A DNA stretch of 64,000 nt from assembly GCF_943193005.1 (NCBI RefSeq), contig NZ_CALPCH010000006.1, forward strand, positions 1 through 64,000, in the 5' to 3' direction. Made by a program: the position numbers and the translations under genes. Positions 7,964 through 16,419 of this stretch are shown in pieces. The notes under the pieces were generated by a model, which was not told the DNA's origin, did no database searches, and was given only the letters and a program-made list of their open reading frames with translations. This DNA comes from Pumilibacter intestinalis (GTDB lineage Bacteria > Bacillota > Clostridia > Christensenellales > Pumilibacteraceae). Position 1 is the first letter of the stretch, and the number at the start of each line of letters is the position of its first letter.

Positions 7964-9079
7964 TTATTTAAGATTTTCGGGATTTAAGCATTCGAGTTCG
8001 GGAAGAACGAACCTGCCGTCCTTTCTTATGAGCACGCCGTCGAACCAAATTTCGCCGCCGCCGTATTCGGGAGTTTGAATGAGCACCAAGTCCCAATGAA
8101 CCGCGCTGTTGTTGCCGTTGAACGCGTCTTCGTAGCTCGCGCCGGGCGTAAAGTGAATAGAGCCGGAAATCTTTTCGTCGAAAAGTATATCACCCATGGG
8201 TTGCGTAACGAACGGATTAACGCCTATCGCAAACTCGCCCACGTAACGCGAGCCTTCGTCGGTGTCGAAAATGGCGTTGCACATTTCAGTGAAATTGCTC
8301 GTTGCTTCCACGATTTTGCCGTCTTTGAACACAAGGCGCACGTCTTCGAATTTAACGCCCTGTTGAATACTCGGCGCGTTATAATGTATTACGCCGTTTA
8401 CGCTGTTGCGCACGGGCGCGGTGTAAACCTCGCCGTCGGGTATATTCATGTTGCCCGCGCACTTTATCGCGCCTATTCCCTTTATGGAAAAGCTGATATC
8501 GGTATCACGCGCAACGAGCCGCACTTTGTCGGTCTTGTCCATAAGTGCTTTGAGCGAGTTCATTGCCTTGTCCATTTTGGAATAGTCGAGGTTGCACACG
8601 TTAAAGTAAAAATCCTCGAATTTTTCGGTGGGCATGCCCGCAAGCTGAGCCATGGAGTCGTTGGGATAGCGAAGCACCACCCAGCGAGTTTTGCACACGC
8701 GAGTGTTGTGGTGCACGGGGTGACTGTAAAGCACGGCGTACTGCTCGGTCTGCGCACTCGGAACGTCGCTCGTTTCGAACGAGTTGAACGAGCCGCGCAC
8801 TCCTATATAGCAATCCATATCCTGCATTCGGTAAATATCGTACTTGCACCAATTCTTGAAATATTCTTCGTTGCCGCCCATGAGCATTGCGCGGTGCACC
8901 TTGTTGTCGCGAATTTCCACAAAGGGCTGTCCGCCCGCTTCGAATACTTTCTTTACGAGTTCGGTAACTATTTGACTGTCGGTTTCAAACGCTTCTATGA
9001 GCACCTTGTCGCCTTTCTTCACTCTTACGGAATAATTTACGAGATTGCTCGCGAGTTTTTCCACTCTGGGGTCTAACAT
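7964..9079 (-). CDS. Aminopeptidase, M29 family (AmpS/PepS type)
   Basis: The 371-residue protein matches thermophilic-type M29 metallo-aminopeptidases, which use two metal ions to remove N-terminal amino acids. Typical segments are GNMNIPDGEVYTAP with its metal-binding Glu, EFAIGVNP, GSIHFTPG and SAVHWDLV near the C-terminus. It lacks a signal peptide and should serve cytoplasmic peptide turnover. AAAGGAGAAGATAATA precedes the ATG. It lies 14 bases upstream of the YcxB-like gene, so it may head a three-gene operon with it and the ImmA/IrrE-like gene. Confidence 0.9.
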   Translation of the reverse strand: MLDPRVEKLASNLVNYSVRVKKGDKVLIEAFETDSQIVTELVKKVFEAGGQPFVEIRDNKVHRAMLMGGNEEYFKNWCKYDIYRMQDMDCYIGVRGSFNSFETSDVPSAQTEQYAVLYSHPVHHNTRVCKTRWVVLRYPNDSMAQLAGMPTEKFEDFYFNVCNLDYSKMDKAMNSLKALMDKTDKVRLVARDTDISFSIKGIGAIKCAGNMNIPDGEVYTAPVRNSVNGVIHYNAPSIQQGVKFEDVRLVFKDGKIVEATSNFTEMCNAIFDTDEGSRYVGEFAIGVNPFVTQPMGDILFDEKISGSIHFTPGASYEDAFNGNNSAVHWDLVLIQTPEYGGGEIWFDGVLIRKDGRFVLPELECLNPENLK

Positions 9080-9242
9080 TATTATCTTCTCCTTTTGCAG
9101 TAAGCGCGTTGTTGCGTTTCCGTCTTCAATTCAATTATAGTACCCCGCCGAAAAAAAGTCAATTTATTTACGTGAATTCGATAGCCAAATTACACTATAT
9201 ATAGTATAATAGAGTCGCATTACATAAATCGGAGGTATTTTT

Positions 9243-10172
9243 ATGCCATTAGTAAACACTAAGGAAATGTTCCGCAAAGCGTATGAGGGCGGTTACGCCA
9301 TAGGCGCGTTCAACGTGAACAACATGGAGATGATACAGGGTATCGTGGAGGCAGGCAAAGAAGAAAACGCCCCCCTCATTCTTCAGGTTAGCTCCGGCGC
9401 GCGCAAATACGCAAATCCCCGCTACCTCAAGAAATTGGTTGAAGCCGCGGTGGAAGACAGCGGACTTCCCATCTGCTTGCATCTCGACCACGGAGACACC
9501 TACGAACTCTGCGTTTCGGCTATTGAGGACGGGTTCACTTCCGTTATGATAGACGCAAGCCACCACACTTTTGCCGAAAACATCAAAATCACCTCGCAAG
9601 TGGTTAAATACGCGCACGACCGCGGCGTTGTCGTGGAAGCCGAGCTCGGCAGACTCGCCGGCGTTGAAGACGACGTAAACGTATCCGACGCTAACGCTTG
9701 CTACACCGACCCCGACCAGGTTGAAGAATTCGTAAGCAAAACGGGCGTGGACAGTCTCGCCATTGCAATCGGGACAAGCCACGGCGCGTTCAAATTCAAA
9801 GGCGACGCCCGCCTTCGTTTCGATATCCTCGAAGAGGTTGCCAAACGCCTTCCCAAGTTCCCCATTGTTCTCCACGGCGCGAGCAGCGTTTTGCCCGAAT
9901 ACGTGCAGATAATACAGGCGAACGGCGGCTCTATGCCCGGCGCAAAAGGCGTTCCCGAGGATATGCTCAGAAAAGCCGCAAGCATGGCAGTATGCAAGAT
10001 AAACATAGATTCCGACCTTCGCATGGCGTTTACCGCGGCGGTAAGAAAGCACTTTAACGAAAACCCCGCTCATTTCGACCCCCGCCAGTACCTCGCCCCC
10101 GCTCGCGAAATGATAAAACAGTGCGTTAAACACAAACTCGTAAACGTACTCGGCTGCAACGGCAAAGCCTAA
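9243..10172 (+). CDS. fba: Class II fructose-bisphosphate aldolase
   Basis: It splits fructose 1,6-bisphosphate into dihydroxyacetone phosphate and glyceraldehyde 3-phosphate. The 309-residue protein has the catalytic and zinc-binding HLDHGDT (D82, H83), IDASH, and the GTSHGAFKF and VLHGASS loops of class II enzymes. A -10 TATAAT lies at 9205-9210 and GGAGGT sits before the ATG. It is monocistronic with its own terminator, divergent from the aminopeptidase gene. A specificity for tagatose bisphosphate cannot be excluded from sequence alone. Confidence 0.93.
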   Translation: MPLVNTKEMFRKAYEGGYAIGAFNVNNMEMIQGIVEAGKEENAPLILQVSSGARKYANPRYLKKLVEAAVEDSGLPICLHLDHGDTYELCVSAIEDGFTSVMIDASHHTFAENIKITSQVVKYAHDRGVVVEAELGRLAGVEDDVNVSDANACYTDPDQVEEFVSKTGVDSLAIAIGTSHGAFKFKGDARLRFDILEEVAKRLPKFPIVLHGASSVLPEYVQIIQANGGSMPGAKGVPEDMLRKAASMAVCKINIDSDLRMAFTAAVRKHFNENPAHFDPRQYLAPAREMIKQCVKHKLVNVLGCNGKA

Positions 10173-10185
10173 AAACAATATATAA

Positions 10186-10332
10186 CTAAATAAAAAACAC
10201 CGCGTACAAATCGGCTACGCGGTGTTTTTGTGTGTTATGTATTACAAACAGCTTTACCGTAAACAACGCGGCTATAAATACCGCTCCGCGTCTTTGCCGT
10301 TTCTTGCTTTTCCCGAATTTATAATTCTCCAT
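10186..10332 (-). pseudogene. Relic of a lipoprotein paralogue (N-terminal fragment)
   Basis: This 48-codon frame encodes KSKKRQRRGAVFIAALFTV, nearly the same as the signal region (residues 9-26) of the lipoprotein at 10700-11383. The DNA at 10247-10320 is visibly duplicated from 11302-11370. The frame has no lipobox and ends in the fba terminator region. It is best read as the leftover 5' end of a second copy whose remainder was lost. Confidence 0.65.
10195..10229 (+). terminator. Terminator of fba
   Basis: AACACCGCGTA pairs with TACGCGGTGTT, followed by Ts. It overlaps the tail of the lipoprotein relic on the other strand. The rest of 10333-10699 holds only the dispersed repeats listed below. 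Confidence 0.85.
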
Positions 10333-10468
10333 GCCAATTCATCCTTATCTACACTTTCTTGCATTATCGTTATATAATACATGTGTCGAATGTCAAATAC
10401 CCTTTGGAAAATTCATACAAAAAAATACGCCCAAATATTGAGCGCATTTGTACGGGTTTGATGAATGA

Positions 10469-10501
10469 GATTGCCACGGGCATAAATGCCCTCGCAATGA
10501 C
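10469..10501 (+). repeat. Half copy of the GATTGC/GCAATGAC palindromic repeat
   Basis: GATTGCC and GGCAATGAC-type ends frame a short centre built around GGGCATAAATGCCC. It is one arm of the composite repeat found intact at 10518-10633. Confidence 0.7.
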
Positions 10502-10517
10502 GGGTTTGGTGATACAT

Positions 10518-10633
10518 GTCATTGCGAGCGAGTGAAACGAGCGTGGCAATCCCCAACATGGAACACGTACAGCGGCTGTGCCTTTTCTCTCGGCTGAGAT
10601 TGCCGCGTCGGGCTACGCCCTCCTCGCAATGAC
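10518..10633 (+). repeat. Composite palindromic repeat, copy 1
   Basis: It starts GTCATTGCGAGCGAG and ends CTCCTCGCAATGAC, so the ends are inverted repeats. The centre carries ATGGAACACGTACAGC. Related copies lie at 22058-22162, 22983-23085 and 23116-23219. It is non-coding and probably a non-autonomous element. Confidence 0.75.
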
Positions 10634-10699
10634 GTGCAGACCGTATGAGATTGCCCTTCTTGATACTTTTATACATCATTCTCTCCTCCGTACTGATTT

Positions 10700-11383
10700 T
10701 TATAAATCGAATTGATATGAATAAATAAATGGGTAAATAGCTATGGCGTACACATCGTCACACACATTTGGCACATATTCGAATTCTTTCATAGATACAA
10801 GATTTAAGTATTTATCCCCTCTTTTTACCGCAGGAATATATCCCGGAAATCTATCTTGTTTTACATATAAAAAATATCTTTTTTCCTCATCAATATTTGC
10901 TGCTTTGAAATGACTGTCGGTATAAGTTTTGCAATTACCATTCTCATCCATTTCCAATTCCACTTTTATATTATCCTCAAAAAAGTATCGCTCCCACGGT
11001 TCGCTCGCATCATCAGATAATCTGTCTTGCGTATACATACCGTATGTTGCACAGCCAAACGATACTCCGCCGTTTGCGTTTATTTCTACATATACAAATC
11101 CGGTAGGCTCGAATTCCACCAAAAAATACTTGAATTCGTCGTTTTCGTCATATAACTTGAAAAGCTCGTAGCCGTCGTACTTTCCCGTTTTTATATACTT
11201 TTCTTCCACCCTTTCCGACACTCTTTGTACGTGCTCTTCTTCGGTGTAATAGTTTGCCGGATGATTTATGGGAATACACCCGCTAAAAGTTATTACGCAC
11301 AGTATCACCGTAAACAGCGCGGATATAAACACCGCTCCGCGTCTTTGCCGTTTCTTGCTTGCGCCGACTTTTACTTTTACCAT
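10700..11383 (-). CDS. Putative lipoprotein of unknown function
   Basis: The 227-residue protein has a very basic N-terminus (KKRQRR), a hydrophobic core and a lipobox FSGC with Cys36, so it should be exported and lipid-anchored. The mature part is acidic and aromatic-rich and I do not recognise its family. The ATG follows AAGGAGG. Its mRNA starts far upstream at a consensus promoter (11553-11581) and crosses an intrinsic terminator at 11403-11441, so expression is probably set by attenuation. A truncated duplicate of its 5' end lies at 10186-10332. Confidence 0.75.
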   Translation of the reverse strand: MVKVKVGASKKRQRRGAVFISALFTVILCVITFSGCIPINHPANYYTEEEHVQRVSERVEEKYIKTGKYDGYELFKLYDENDEFKYFLVEFEPTGFVYVEINANGGVSFGCATYGMYTQDRLSDDASEPWERYFFEDNIKVELEMDENGNCKTYTDSHFKAANIDEEKRYFLYVKQDRFPGYIPAVKRGDKYLNLVSMKEFEYVPNVCDDVYAIAIYPFIYSYQFDL

Positions 11384-11402
11384 ACAAATCCCTCCTTGAA
11401 AT

Positions 11403-11441
11403 AAAAAAGCGCAAAAGTAAATAAACCGATTTACTCTTGCG
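11403..11441 (-). terminator. Leader terminator upstream of the lipoprotein gene
   Basis: On the minus strand CGCAAGAGTAAA and TTTACTTTTGCG form a stem with one mismatch and an 8-base loop, followed by CTTTTTTATTT. It lies between the promoter and the lipoprotein gene, inside the leader. It may be an attenuator, or the end of a separate RNA of about 140 bases. Confidence 0.7.
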
Positions 11442-11445
11442 TTAA

Positions 11446-11463
11446 TTAACCAACCGTTTTCAT
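11446..11463 (-). CDS. Possible leader peptide MKTVG
   Basis: Five codons and a stop follow GGAGGT at a spacing of 7 bases, within the leader of the lipoprotein gene and just before its terminator hairpin. A ribosome stopping here would lie next to the stem, as in attenuation systems. The role is inferred from position only. Confidence 0.35.
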   Translation of the reverse strand: MKTVG

Positions 11464-11552
11464 AACGGATACCTCCATAATCTTGTTAAAAACGAACGCT
11501 GCTCTTTGTGCCCTGAATCAGCTCCTTTTAGGGTAATTTTTCTTATATATTG

Positions 11553-11581
11553 ATTTTAGCACACGTTCCAAACTTTGTCAA
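11553..11581 (-). promoter_or_regulatory. Promoter of the lipoprotein leader
   Basis: On the minus strand TTGACA (11581-11576), a 17-base spacer and TAAAAT (11558-11553) form a strong promoter. It is back to back with the plus-strand promoter at 11589-11617. Confidence 0.75.
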
Positions 11582-11588
11582 TACCCTT

Positions 11589-11617
11589 TTGAAAAAACAT
11601 TCCCTTTTCTCTATTAT
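11589..11617 (+). promoter_or_regulatory. Promoter of the small paralogous gene pair
   Basis: TTGAAA (11589-11594), 17 bases and TATTAT (11612-11617) precede the gene at 11684 by about 60 bases. Confidence 0.65.
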
Positions 11618-11683
11618 ACGGTTTGTAGTAAAATGTTTTCAGCCGCAGATAGCGGAAATAAAACCTATAAGGAGAAAAACAAA

Positions 11684-12052
11684 ATGACAAACTTTACCCA
11701 ACCAACCGTGAACGAGGACGAGTTCAACTACTACCTGCCCAAAATCAAAAAGTTTTTGATTGAGGAATGCGAATTCGAAACACGACCGTTCTATGTAATT
11801 CGCAACCTCACTATTCTCATTGCGAGAAACATGAGCGCGAACAATCTGAAAATCGCGAACGAGTACACAGCCGTTACGGGCGACAAAATGAAAGGCAACT
11901 CCCTGCGGGTTATGCTCACCAAGTTTTTGAAAGAAAACCACAAAATCATAAGAGCGGCGGCGAAAAAAACTCATTGTTATAACTTGCAAAGCCAATTCCG
12001 CGGAGTCAAATCTTTTATAGACGATATTTCTTTTATGTTCTATTCCGAATAA
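11684..12052 (+). CDS. Small protein, paralogue 1 (Spo0A-C-like pattern, tentative)
   Basis: The 122-residue protein carries a conserved core, IKKFLIEECEF, FYVIRNLTILIARN, and a helix pair around NEYTAV and LRVMLTKFL. The spacing recalls the Spo0A effector domain (GYxYLxxAI, then LYxxIA, then VERAIRHAI), but this is pattern resemblance only. Two relatives exist: 12115-12480, with 99 identical consecutive bases (11743-11841 against 12168-12266), and 16420-16791 inside the recombinase element. The start is placed at the ATG after AAGGAGAAAAACAAA rather than an earlier in-frame ATG without a ribosome-binding site. The role is unknown, perhaps DNA binding. Confidence 0.75.
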   Translation: MTNFTQPTVNEDEFNYYLPKIKKFLIEECEFETRPFYVIRNLTILIARNMSANNLKIANEYTAVTGDKMKGNSLRVMLTKFLKENHKIIRAAAKKTHCYNLQSQFRGVKSFIDDISFMFYSE

Positions 12053-12114
12053 CGGCAGATTAGTTGTAATTACCCTAAAACAGCGTAAATAAACAAAAAA
12101 AGGAGATTATGAAA

Positions 12115-12480
12115 ATGTTAAACAGCAACCTTCCTACCGAGAGCGAAATCAGCTCTTTCTTACCGCAAATCAAAAAGTTTTTGATTGAGGAATGCGAATT
12201 CGAAACACGACCGTTCTATGTAATTCGCAACCTCACTATTCTCATTGCGAGAAACATGAGCGCGAAAGACAATCCCAAACTCGCAAACGAGTATACCGCC
12301 GTTACGGGCAGCAAGAAAAAAGGCGACTCTTTGCGAGTCATGCTCACAAAGTTCTTGAACGAGAACTACGAAATCATAAAAGCAGCGGCTTGCAAATATC
12401 ACACGTGCACTTTGAGAAAAGACTTTAAAGGAGTCAAGAATTTCATCGACGAAATCTCTCTTATGTTCTTCTCCGAGTAA
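12115..12480 (+). CDS. Small protein, paralogue 2
   Basis: The 121-residue protein is a tandem copy of the previous gene: 33 codons are identical at the DNA level, while both ends have diverged. That mosaic suggests gene conversion or recent duplication with selection outside the core. AGGAGA lies 8 bases before the ATG at 12115. An in-frame ATG at 12109 is only 2 bases from AGGAGA and less likely. The 5' region contains AATTACCCTAAAA, the same 13 bases found in the leader of the divergent lipoprotein transcript. Confidence 0.75.
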   Translation: MLNSNLPTESEISSFLPQIKKFLIEECEFETRPFYVIRNLTILIARNMSAKDNPKLANEYTAVTGSKKKGDSLRVMLTKFLNENYEIIKAAACKYHTCTLRKDFKGVKNFIDEISLMFFSE

Positions 12481-12620
12481 TACGGATAAGAACCAAACAA
12501 AAAAATACCTACTCTTATAGATATGTTTTATATTTCCCGCAAAATTCAATCGTTTGCGTTCTTTCATTTTTCGTGATATAATGATTGTGCGATAAACAGT
12601 AATTTAGCGGAGAGCGTCTA

Positions 12621-12992
12621 ATGAAAAGAAAAACAGCTTTTATCGTTGAAATCGTAAAAATAATTATTAATTGTGCAATCGTTCCGTTGTATTTCATAAA
12701 GTTTTTTTGTGATGAAGCTGTATTGCCGGGCTATAATGAAAACGGCGAGCAGATTATTGGTAGGTATTATTATTATTACAGCATTTTCGATAAAATCAAC
12801 AGAGATGGAATTGCGTATCTGCTGTGGTGTGCTATTGCAATAATAATCGCATCAATTACGCTCTCAATTTTGCGTATGACGGTGAAAGAGAGTAAAGCAC
12901 TCAAAATAGCAAGCCACATAGTCTTTGGTGTTGCAATAATTTTGTTCTTTGTCTTGTTATTTATTGCAGGTAATATAAGATACGGATATTAA
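12621..12992 (+). CDS. Small membrane protein, unknown
   Basis: The 123-residue protein has three probable membrane segments, near residues 8-28, 70-92 and 98-118, with a tyrosine-rich run (RYYYYY) between the first two. GGAGAG precedes the ATG and the gene ends at a strong terminator. I do not recognise the family. Bases 12481-12620 hold only its promoter region (GATATAAT near 12575). Confidence 0.65.
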   Translation: MKRKTAFIVEIVKIIINCAIVPLYFIKFFCDEAVLPGYNENGEQIIGRYYYYYSIFDKINRDGIAYLLWCAIAIIIASITLSILRMTVKESKALKIASHIVFGVAIILFFVLLFIAGNIRYGY

Positions 12993-13041
12993 ATTTATTT
13001 GATATATAAATTTCAATTTATCGTTATTAAAATGTATAGTT

Positions 13042-13077
13042 AAAAGCTCTCAAACAAATTTGTTTGAGAGCTTTTTA
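13042..13077 (+). terminator. Intrinsic terminator
   Basis: AAAGCTCTCAAACAAA pairs with TTTGTTTGAGAGCTTT, a long and almost uninterrupted stem followed by Ts. It serves the small membrane protein gene and could also act against minus-strand read-through from valS. Confidence 0.85.
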
Positions 13078-13165
13078 TAATCGTATGTCTGTTCCCTATG
13101 GGGAGTGCGCATTAAGGCAGACCGAGAATTAAGCTATCGTAGGGGGTGTTGCGGGCTTAACCTGT

Positions 13166-15778
13166 TTACACATTTTTCATTTCGTCGATTGCAGACAAAA
13201 TTTTCTTTTTAAGCTCGGCATATTTCTCGGCTTTGGCTTTTTCCTCGTCTATTAGTTTGGCGGGAGCTTTCGCCGTAAAGCCTGCGTTGTTGAGCTTGCC
13301 GAGAGCACGGGCAAGTTCGGACTCGCACGTTTCGAGTTCTTTATTGAGCCGCTCGAGTTCCGCCGCGGGGTTAACGAGTTCGTCCATGGGAATGTATATC
13401 TCCGCCCAAGGCGTGGCGACGGTGGCGCACTTTCCGCTCGGCTTGCCGAACGTAACGCTGTTGCCGCCCGCGAGTTTTTCCATATATCCCGCGCCCGCTT
13501 TAAGCAACTTTTCGTTGCCCTCGGCGGGAACTATATACAACGCCGTGCGCTTGTTCGAGGGCACTTTCATGTCCGCGCGGAGCGTGCGTATGCGAGTTAT
13601 CATTTCCATTACCGCGTCCATTTGCTTTTTTGCGGCGGCGTATCTCGGCGCACCCGAAGGATACTCGCTTACCATAATGCTTTCGGTTGCGTTTTGAGGC
13701 AGGTTTTGATATATCTCCTCGGTTACGAACGGCACTATGGGGTGCAACAACTGCAATATGTTGCGAAGAACGTGCACGAGAACGCTCACCGCGTCAGAGC
13801 GCACTCCCCTGTCGGTGCTATACAGACGAGTCTTGCTAAGCTCTATATACCAATCGCAAAAATCGCTCCAGGTAAAATCGTAGAGCGCGGAAGCGCAAAG
13901 CCCCACCTCGTATTTGTCCATATATTTCACGCAGGTTTTTATTACGTCGTCGAGCTTTGTGAGTATCCACTTGTCGGCAAGCGTGAGTTTCACCTTTTCG
14001 AGCGCAAGCACGTCGGCGTTTTCGAGATTAAGCACGGTAAAACGCGCGGCGTTCCACAACTTGTTCATAAAGTTGCGATACCCCTCGAGCTTTTCGGACG
14101 AAAAGCGAATATCGCCGCCCGCCGATATGCCGCACACGAGCGACATTCTCAGTGCGTCCGCCCCGTGCGTTTCTATGATTTCGAGCGGGTCGACGCCGTT
14201 TCCGAGCGACTTGCTCATTTTGCGCCCCTGCGAGTCGCGCACTATGCCGTGTATAAGCACTTTGTGAAAAGGTATTTTTCCCGTATGCTCGAGCCCCGAG
14301 AATATCATGCGGGCAACCCAAAAGAATATTATATCGTATGCGGTCACGAGCACGTCGGTGGGATAAAAATAGTCGAGGTCGGCGGTTTTGTCGGGATATC
14401 CGAGCGTGGAGAACGGCCAAAGCGCGGAACTGAACCAGGTGTCGAGCACGTCGTCGTCCTGACGAACTTTGCCGCCGCAGTGCGGGCACGCCGAAATATC
14501 CTCTTTGCTAACCGTCATTTCGCCGCAACCGTCGCAGTAAAACGCGGGTATGCGGTGTCCCCACCAAAGCTGACGGCTAATGCACCAATCGCGGATATTC
14601 TCCATCCAGTGCAAATATATCTTTTTGAAGCGTTCGGGCAAAAACTCTATGCTCTTATCGTTTACCACTTTTATGGCGGGCTCGGCGAGCGGTTTCATCT
14701 TCACGTACCACTGCCGCGAAACCATGGGCTCTATCACGGCGTGGCATCTGCTGCAATGCCCCACGTTGTTGTCGTGATTTTCGATTTTTACGAGCAGTCC
14801 CTCTTTCTCGAGGTCGGCAACCATTCTTTTGCGAGCCTCGAACCTGTCGAGCCCCGCATACGCGCCCGCGTTTTCCGCCATTGTGCCGTCGTTATTCATA
14901 ACGCATATCGTTTCGAGTCCGTGGCGTTGCCCCACCTCGAAATCGTTGGGGTCGTGCGCCGGCGTTATCTTCACCGCGCCCGTGCCGAAATCGCTCTCAA
15001 CGTATTCGTCGGCTATTACGGGTATCTTTCTGCCGGTGAGCGGCAACACGAGATTTTTGCCTATCACGGAAGCGTACCGCTTGTCTTTGGGATTTACCGC
15101 AACGGCAGTGTCGCCGAGCATGGTTTCGGGGCGCGTTGTGGCAACGGTAATATATCCGTCTTCGCCGTCGATTTTGTATTTTATGTGCCAAAGGTGCGAG
15201 GCGGCTTGCTCGTATTCCACCTCCACGTCCGATATAGCGGTTTTACAGCAAGGGCACCAATTGGTAATACGGTTGCCGCGGTAAATAAGCCCTTTATTAT
15301 ATAGATTAACGAACACCTCGCGAACGGCTCGGCTGCACTTTTCGTCCATGGTAAAAGCGAGCCTGTCCCAATCGCAGGAAAAGCCCATTTTTTTGAACTG
15401 CTTCACAATCCTGCCGCCGTACTTGTCTTTCCAAGCGTAAACGCGCTTAAGGAATTCTTCGCGCCCCAGCCCCTCTTTGGTAAGCCCCTCTTCGCGCAAA
15501 GTTTCCATAACTTTAACTTCGGTTGCCAAAGCGGCGTGGTCGGTGCCGGGAAGCCACAGCGTTTCGAAACCGCGCATGCGCTTATAGCGAATTATGGCGT
15601 CTTGAATGGTGTCGTCGAGCGCGTGCCCCACATGGAGCTGACCCGTCACGTTGGGCGGCGGTATAACTATGGTAAACGGCTTTTTGTTTTTATTCGGTTT
15701 TGCCGCGAAATACTTTTTCTTTTCCCAATCGGCGTAAATTCTGTCTTCGAAACTTTTAGGTTCGTAGGTCTTGTTCAT
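13166..15778 (-). CDS. valS: Valyl-tRNA synthetase
   Basis: It charges tRNA-Val with valine and edits misactivated threonine. The 870-residue protein has HVGH at residues 49-52 (class I HIGH motif), KMSKS in GRKMSKSLGN, a zinc-knuckle pair (CPCC near 190, CPHC near 430), the CP1 editing domain between them, an anticodon-binding domain, and a C-terminal coiled coil with alternating Leu and Lys/Glu. The frame is open 63 codons upstream, but the start at 15778 has ACGGAGC before it and matches the family N-terminus. The leader is only about 20 bases, so no T-box fits; this differs from many Bacillota valS genes. Confidence 0.97.
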   Translation of the reverse strand: MNKTYEPKSFEDRIYADWEKKKYFAAKPNKNKKPFTIVIPPPNVTGQLHVGHALDDTIQDAIIRYKRMRGFETLWLPGTDHAALATEVKVMETLREEGLTKEGLGREEFLKRVYAWKDKYGGRIVKQFKKMGFSCDWDRLAFTMDEKCSRAVREVFVNLYNKGLIYRGNRITNWCPCCKTAISDVEVEYEQAASHLWHIKYKIDGEDGYITVATTRPETMLGDTAVAVNPKDKRYASVIGKNLVLPLTGRKIPVIADEYVESDFGTGAVKITPAHDPNDFEVGQRHGLETICVMNNDGTMAENAGAYAGLDRFEARKRMVADLEKEGLLVKIENHDNNVGHCSRCHAVIEPMVSRQWYVKMKPLAEPAIKVVNDKSIEFLPERFKKIYLHWMENIRDWCISRQLWWGHRIPAFYCDGCGEMTVSKEDISACPHCGGKVRQDDDVLDTWFSSALWPFSTLGYPDKTADLDYFYPTDVLVTAYDIIFFWVARMIFSGLEHTGKIPFHKVLIHGIVRDSQGRKMSKSLGNGVDPLEIIETHGADALRMSLVCGISAGGDIRFSSEKLEGYRNFMNKLWNAARFTVLNLENADVLALEKVKLTLADKWILTKLDDVIKTCVKYMDKYEVGLCASALYDFTWSDFCDWYIELSKTRLYSTDRGVRSDAVSVLVHVLRNILQLLHPIVPFVTEEIYQNLPQNATESIMVSEYPSGAPRYAAAKKQMDAVMEMITRIRTLRADMKVPSNKRTALYIVPAEGNEKLLKAGAGYMEKLAGGNSVTFGKPSGKCATVATPWAEIYIPMDELVNPAAELERLNKELETCESELARALGKLNNAGFTAKAPAKLIDEEKAKAEKYAELKKKILSAIDEMKNV

Positions 15779-15806
15779 TTTATATGCTCCGTAAATATTA
15801 CACAAA

Positions 15807-15835
15807 ATTATAACACTATCGGGCGAATAAATCAA
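15807..15835 (-). promoter_or_regulatory. Promoter of valS
   Basis: On the minus strand TTGATT (15835-15830), 17 bases and TATAAT (15812-15807) lie just upstream of valS. Confidence 0.75.
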
Positions 15836-15939
15836 GTTTTTTGCGCACCATACACACAATCCCGAGTTTAGGCATAGTATGAGATATAAATGCCGCGTCG
15901 TAGCGTGCGGCGTTTGTAAAAAAAGGAGAAAAACAAAAA

Positions 15940-16221
15940 ATGAAGAAAACGAAAAGACTACTCGCAACTGTTTTGGGCGTACTTGTGCTATGCTTACCGA
16001 TATTCGGTTGCGAACAAAGCGACAAGAAAGTAATCAGACTGAGCGAAGTGACGCATAGCATCTTCTATGCTCCGCTGTACGTAGCCATGAATAACGGCTA
16101 TTTCGACGAATACGGCATAGAAATCAAGCTCAGCAACGGCGGAGGTTCAAATAACGTTATGACGGCTATCGCCTCCAAATCGGCGGATATCGGTCTTATG
16201 GGCCCCGAAGCTACGGTATAA
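15940..16221 (+). pseudogene. 5' part of an ABC substrate-binding protein gene, interrupted
   Basis: The fragment encodes a lipoprotein signal with lipobox IFGC (Cys24), then the N-lobe of an NMT1/SsuA/ThiY-type binding protein (FYAPLYVAMNNGYFDEYGI, then SADIGLMGPEA). Translation ends three codons past the GAA at 16207, where the recombinase element begins. AAAGGAGAAAAAC precedes the ATG. The 3' part resumes at 18595 in the same frame. Joined, the gene would encode about 334 residues, the normal size for this family. The split product cannot form the second lobe and should be non-functional. Confidence 0.85.
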
Positions 16222-16419
16222 AGCCCCGCCTCGAAAGCTACCTAAAGTTACCGAAAATTACTTATTATTACTTAAAGTTGCCGATTTCTTCTCAATAATG
16301 CAAAATCTTTCTATATTGTACGCGTTAATGCAATATTTTACATGCGGCAATAATTTATACCGAAGTGTTGTAAAATATAAATATAAAAAATGTAGAATTA
16401 CGAAATAGGGAGAAGCATT

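Noticed and set aside
13622-15304. 560-codon open frame on the plus strand
   Set aside because: It lies entirely antisense to valS and has no ribosome-binding site; it reflects the codon bias of the real gene.
15779-15939. T-box leader for valS or thiamine riboswitch for the binding-protein gene
   Set aside because: The valS leader is only about 20 bases and no T-box or TPP core motif is present in the 160-base gap.
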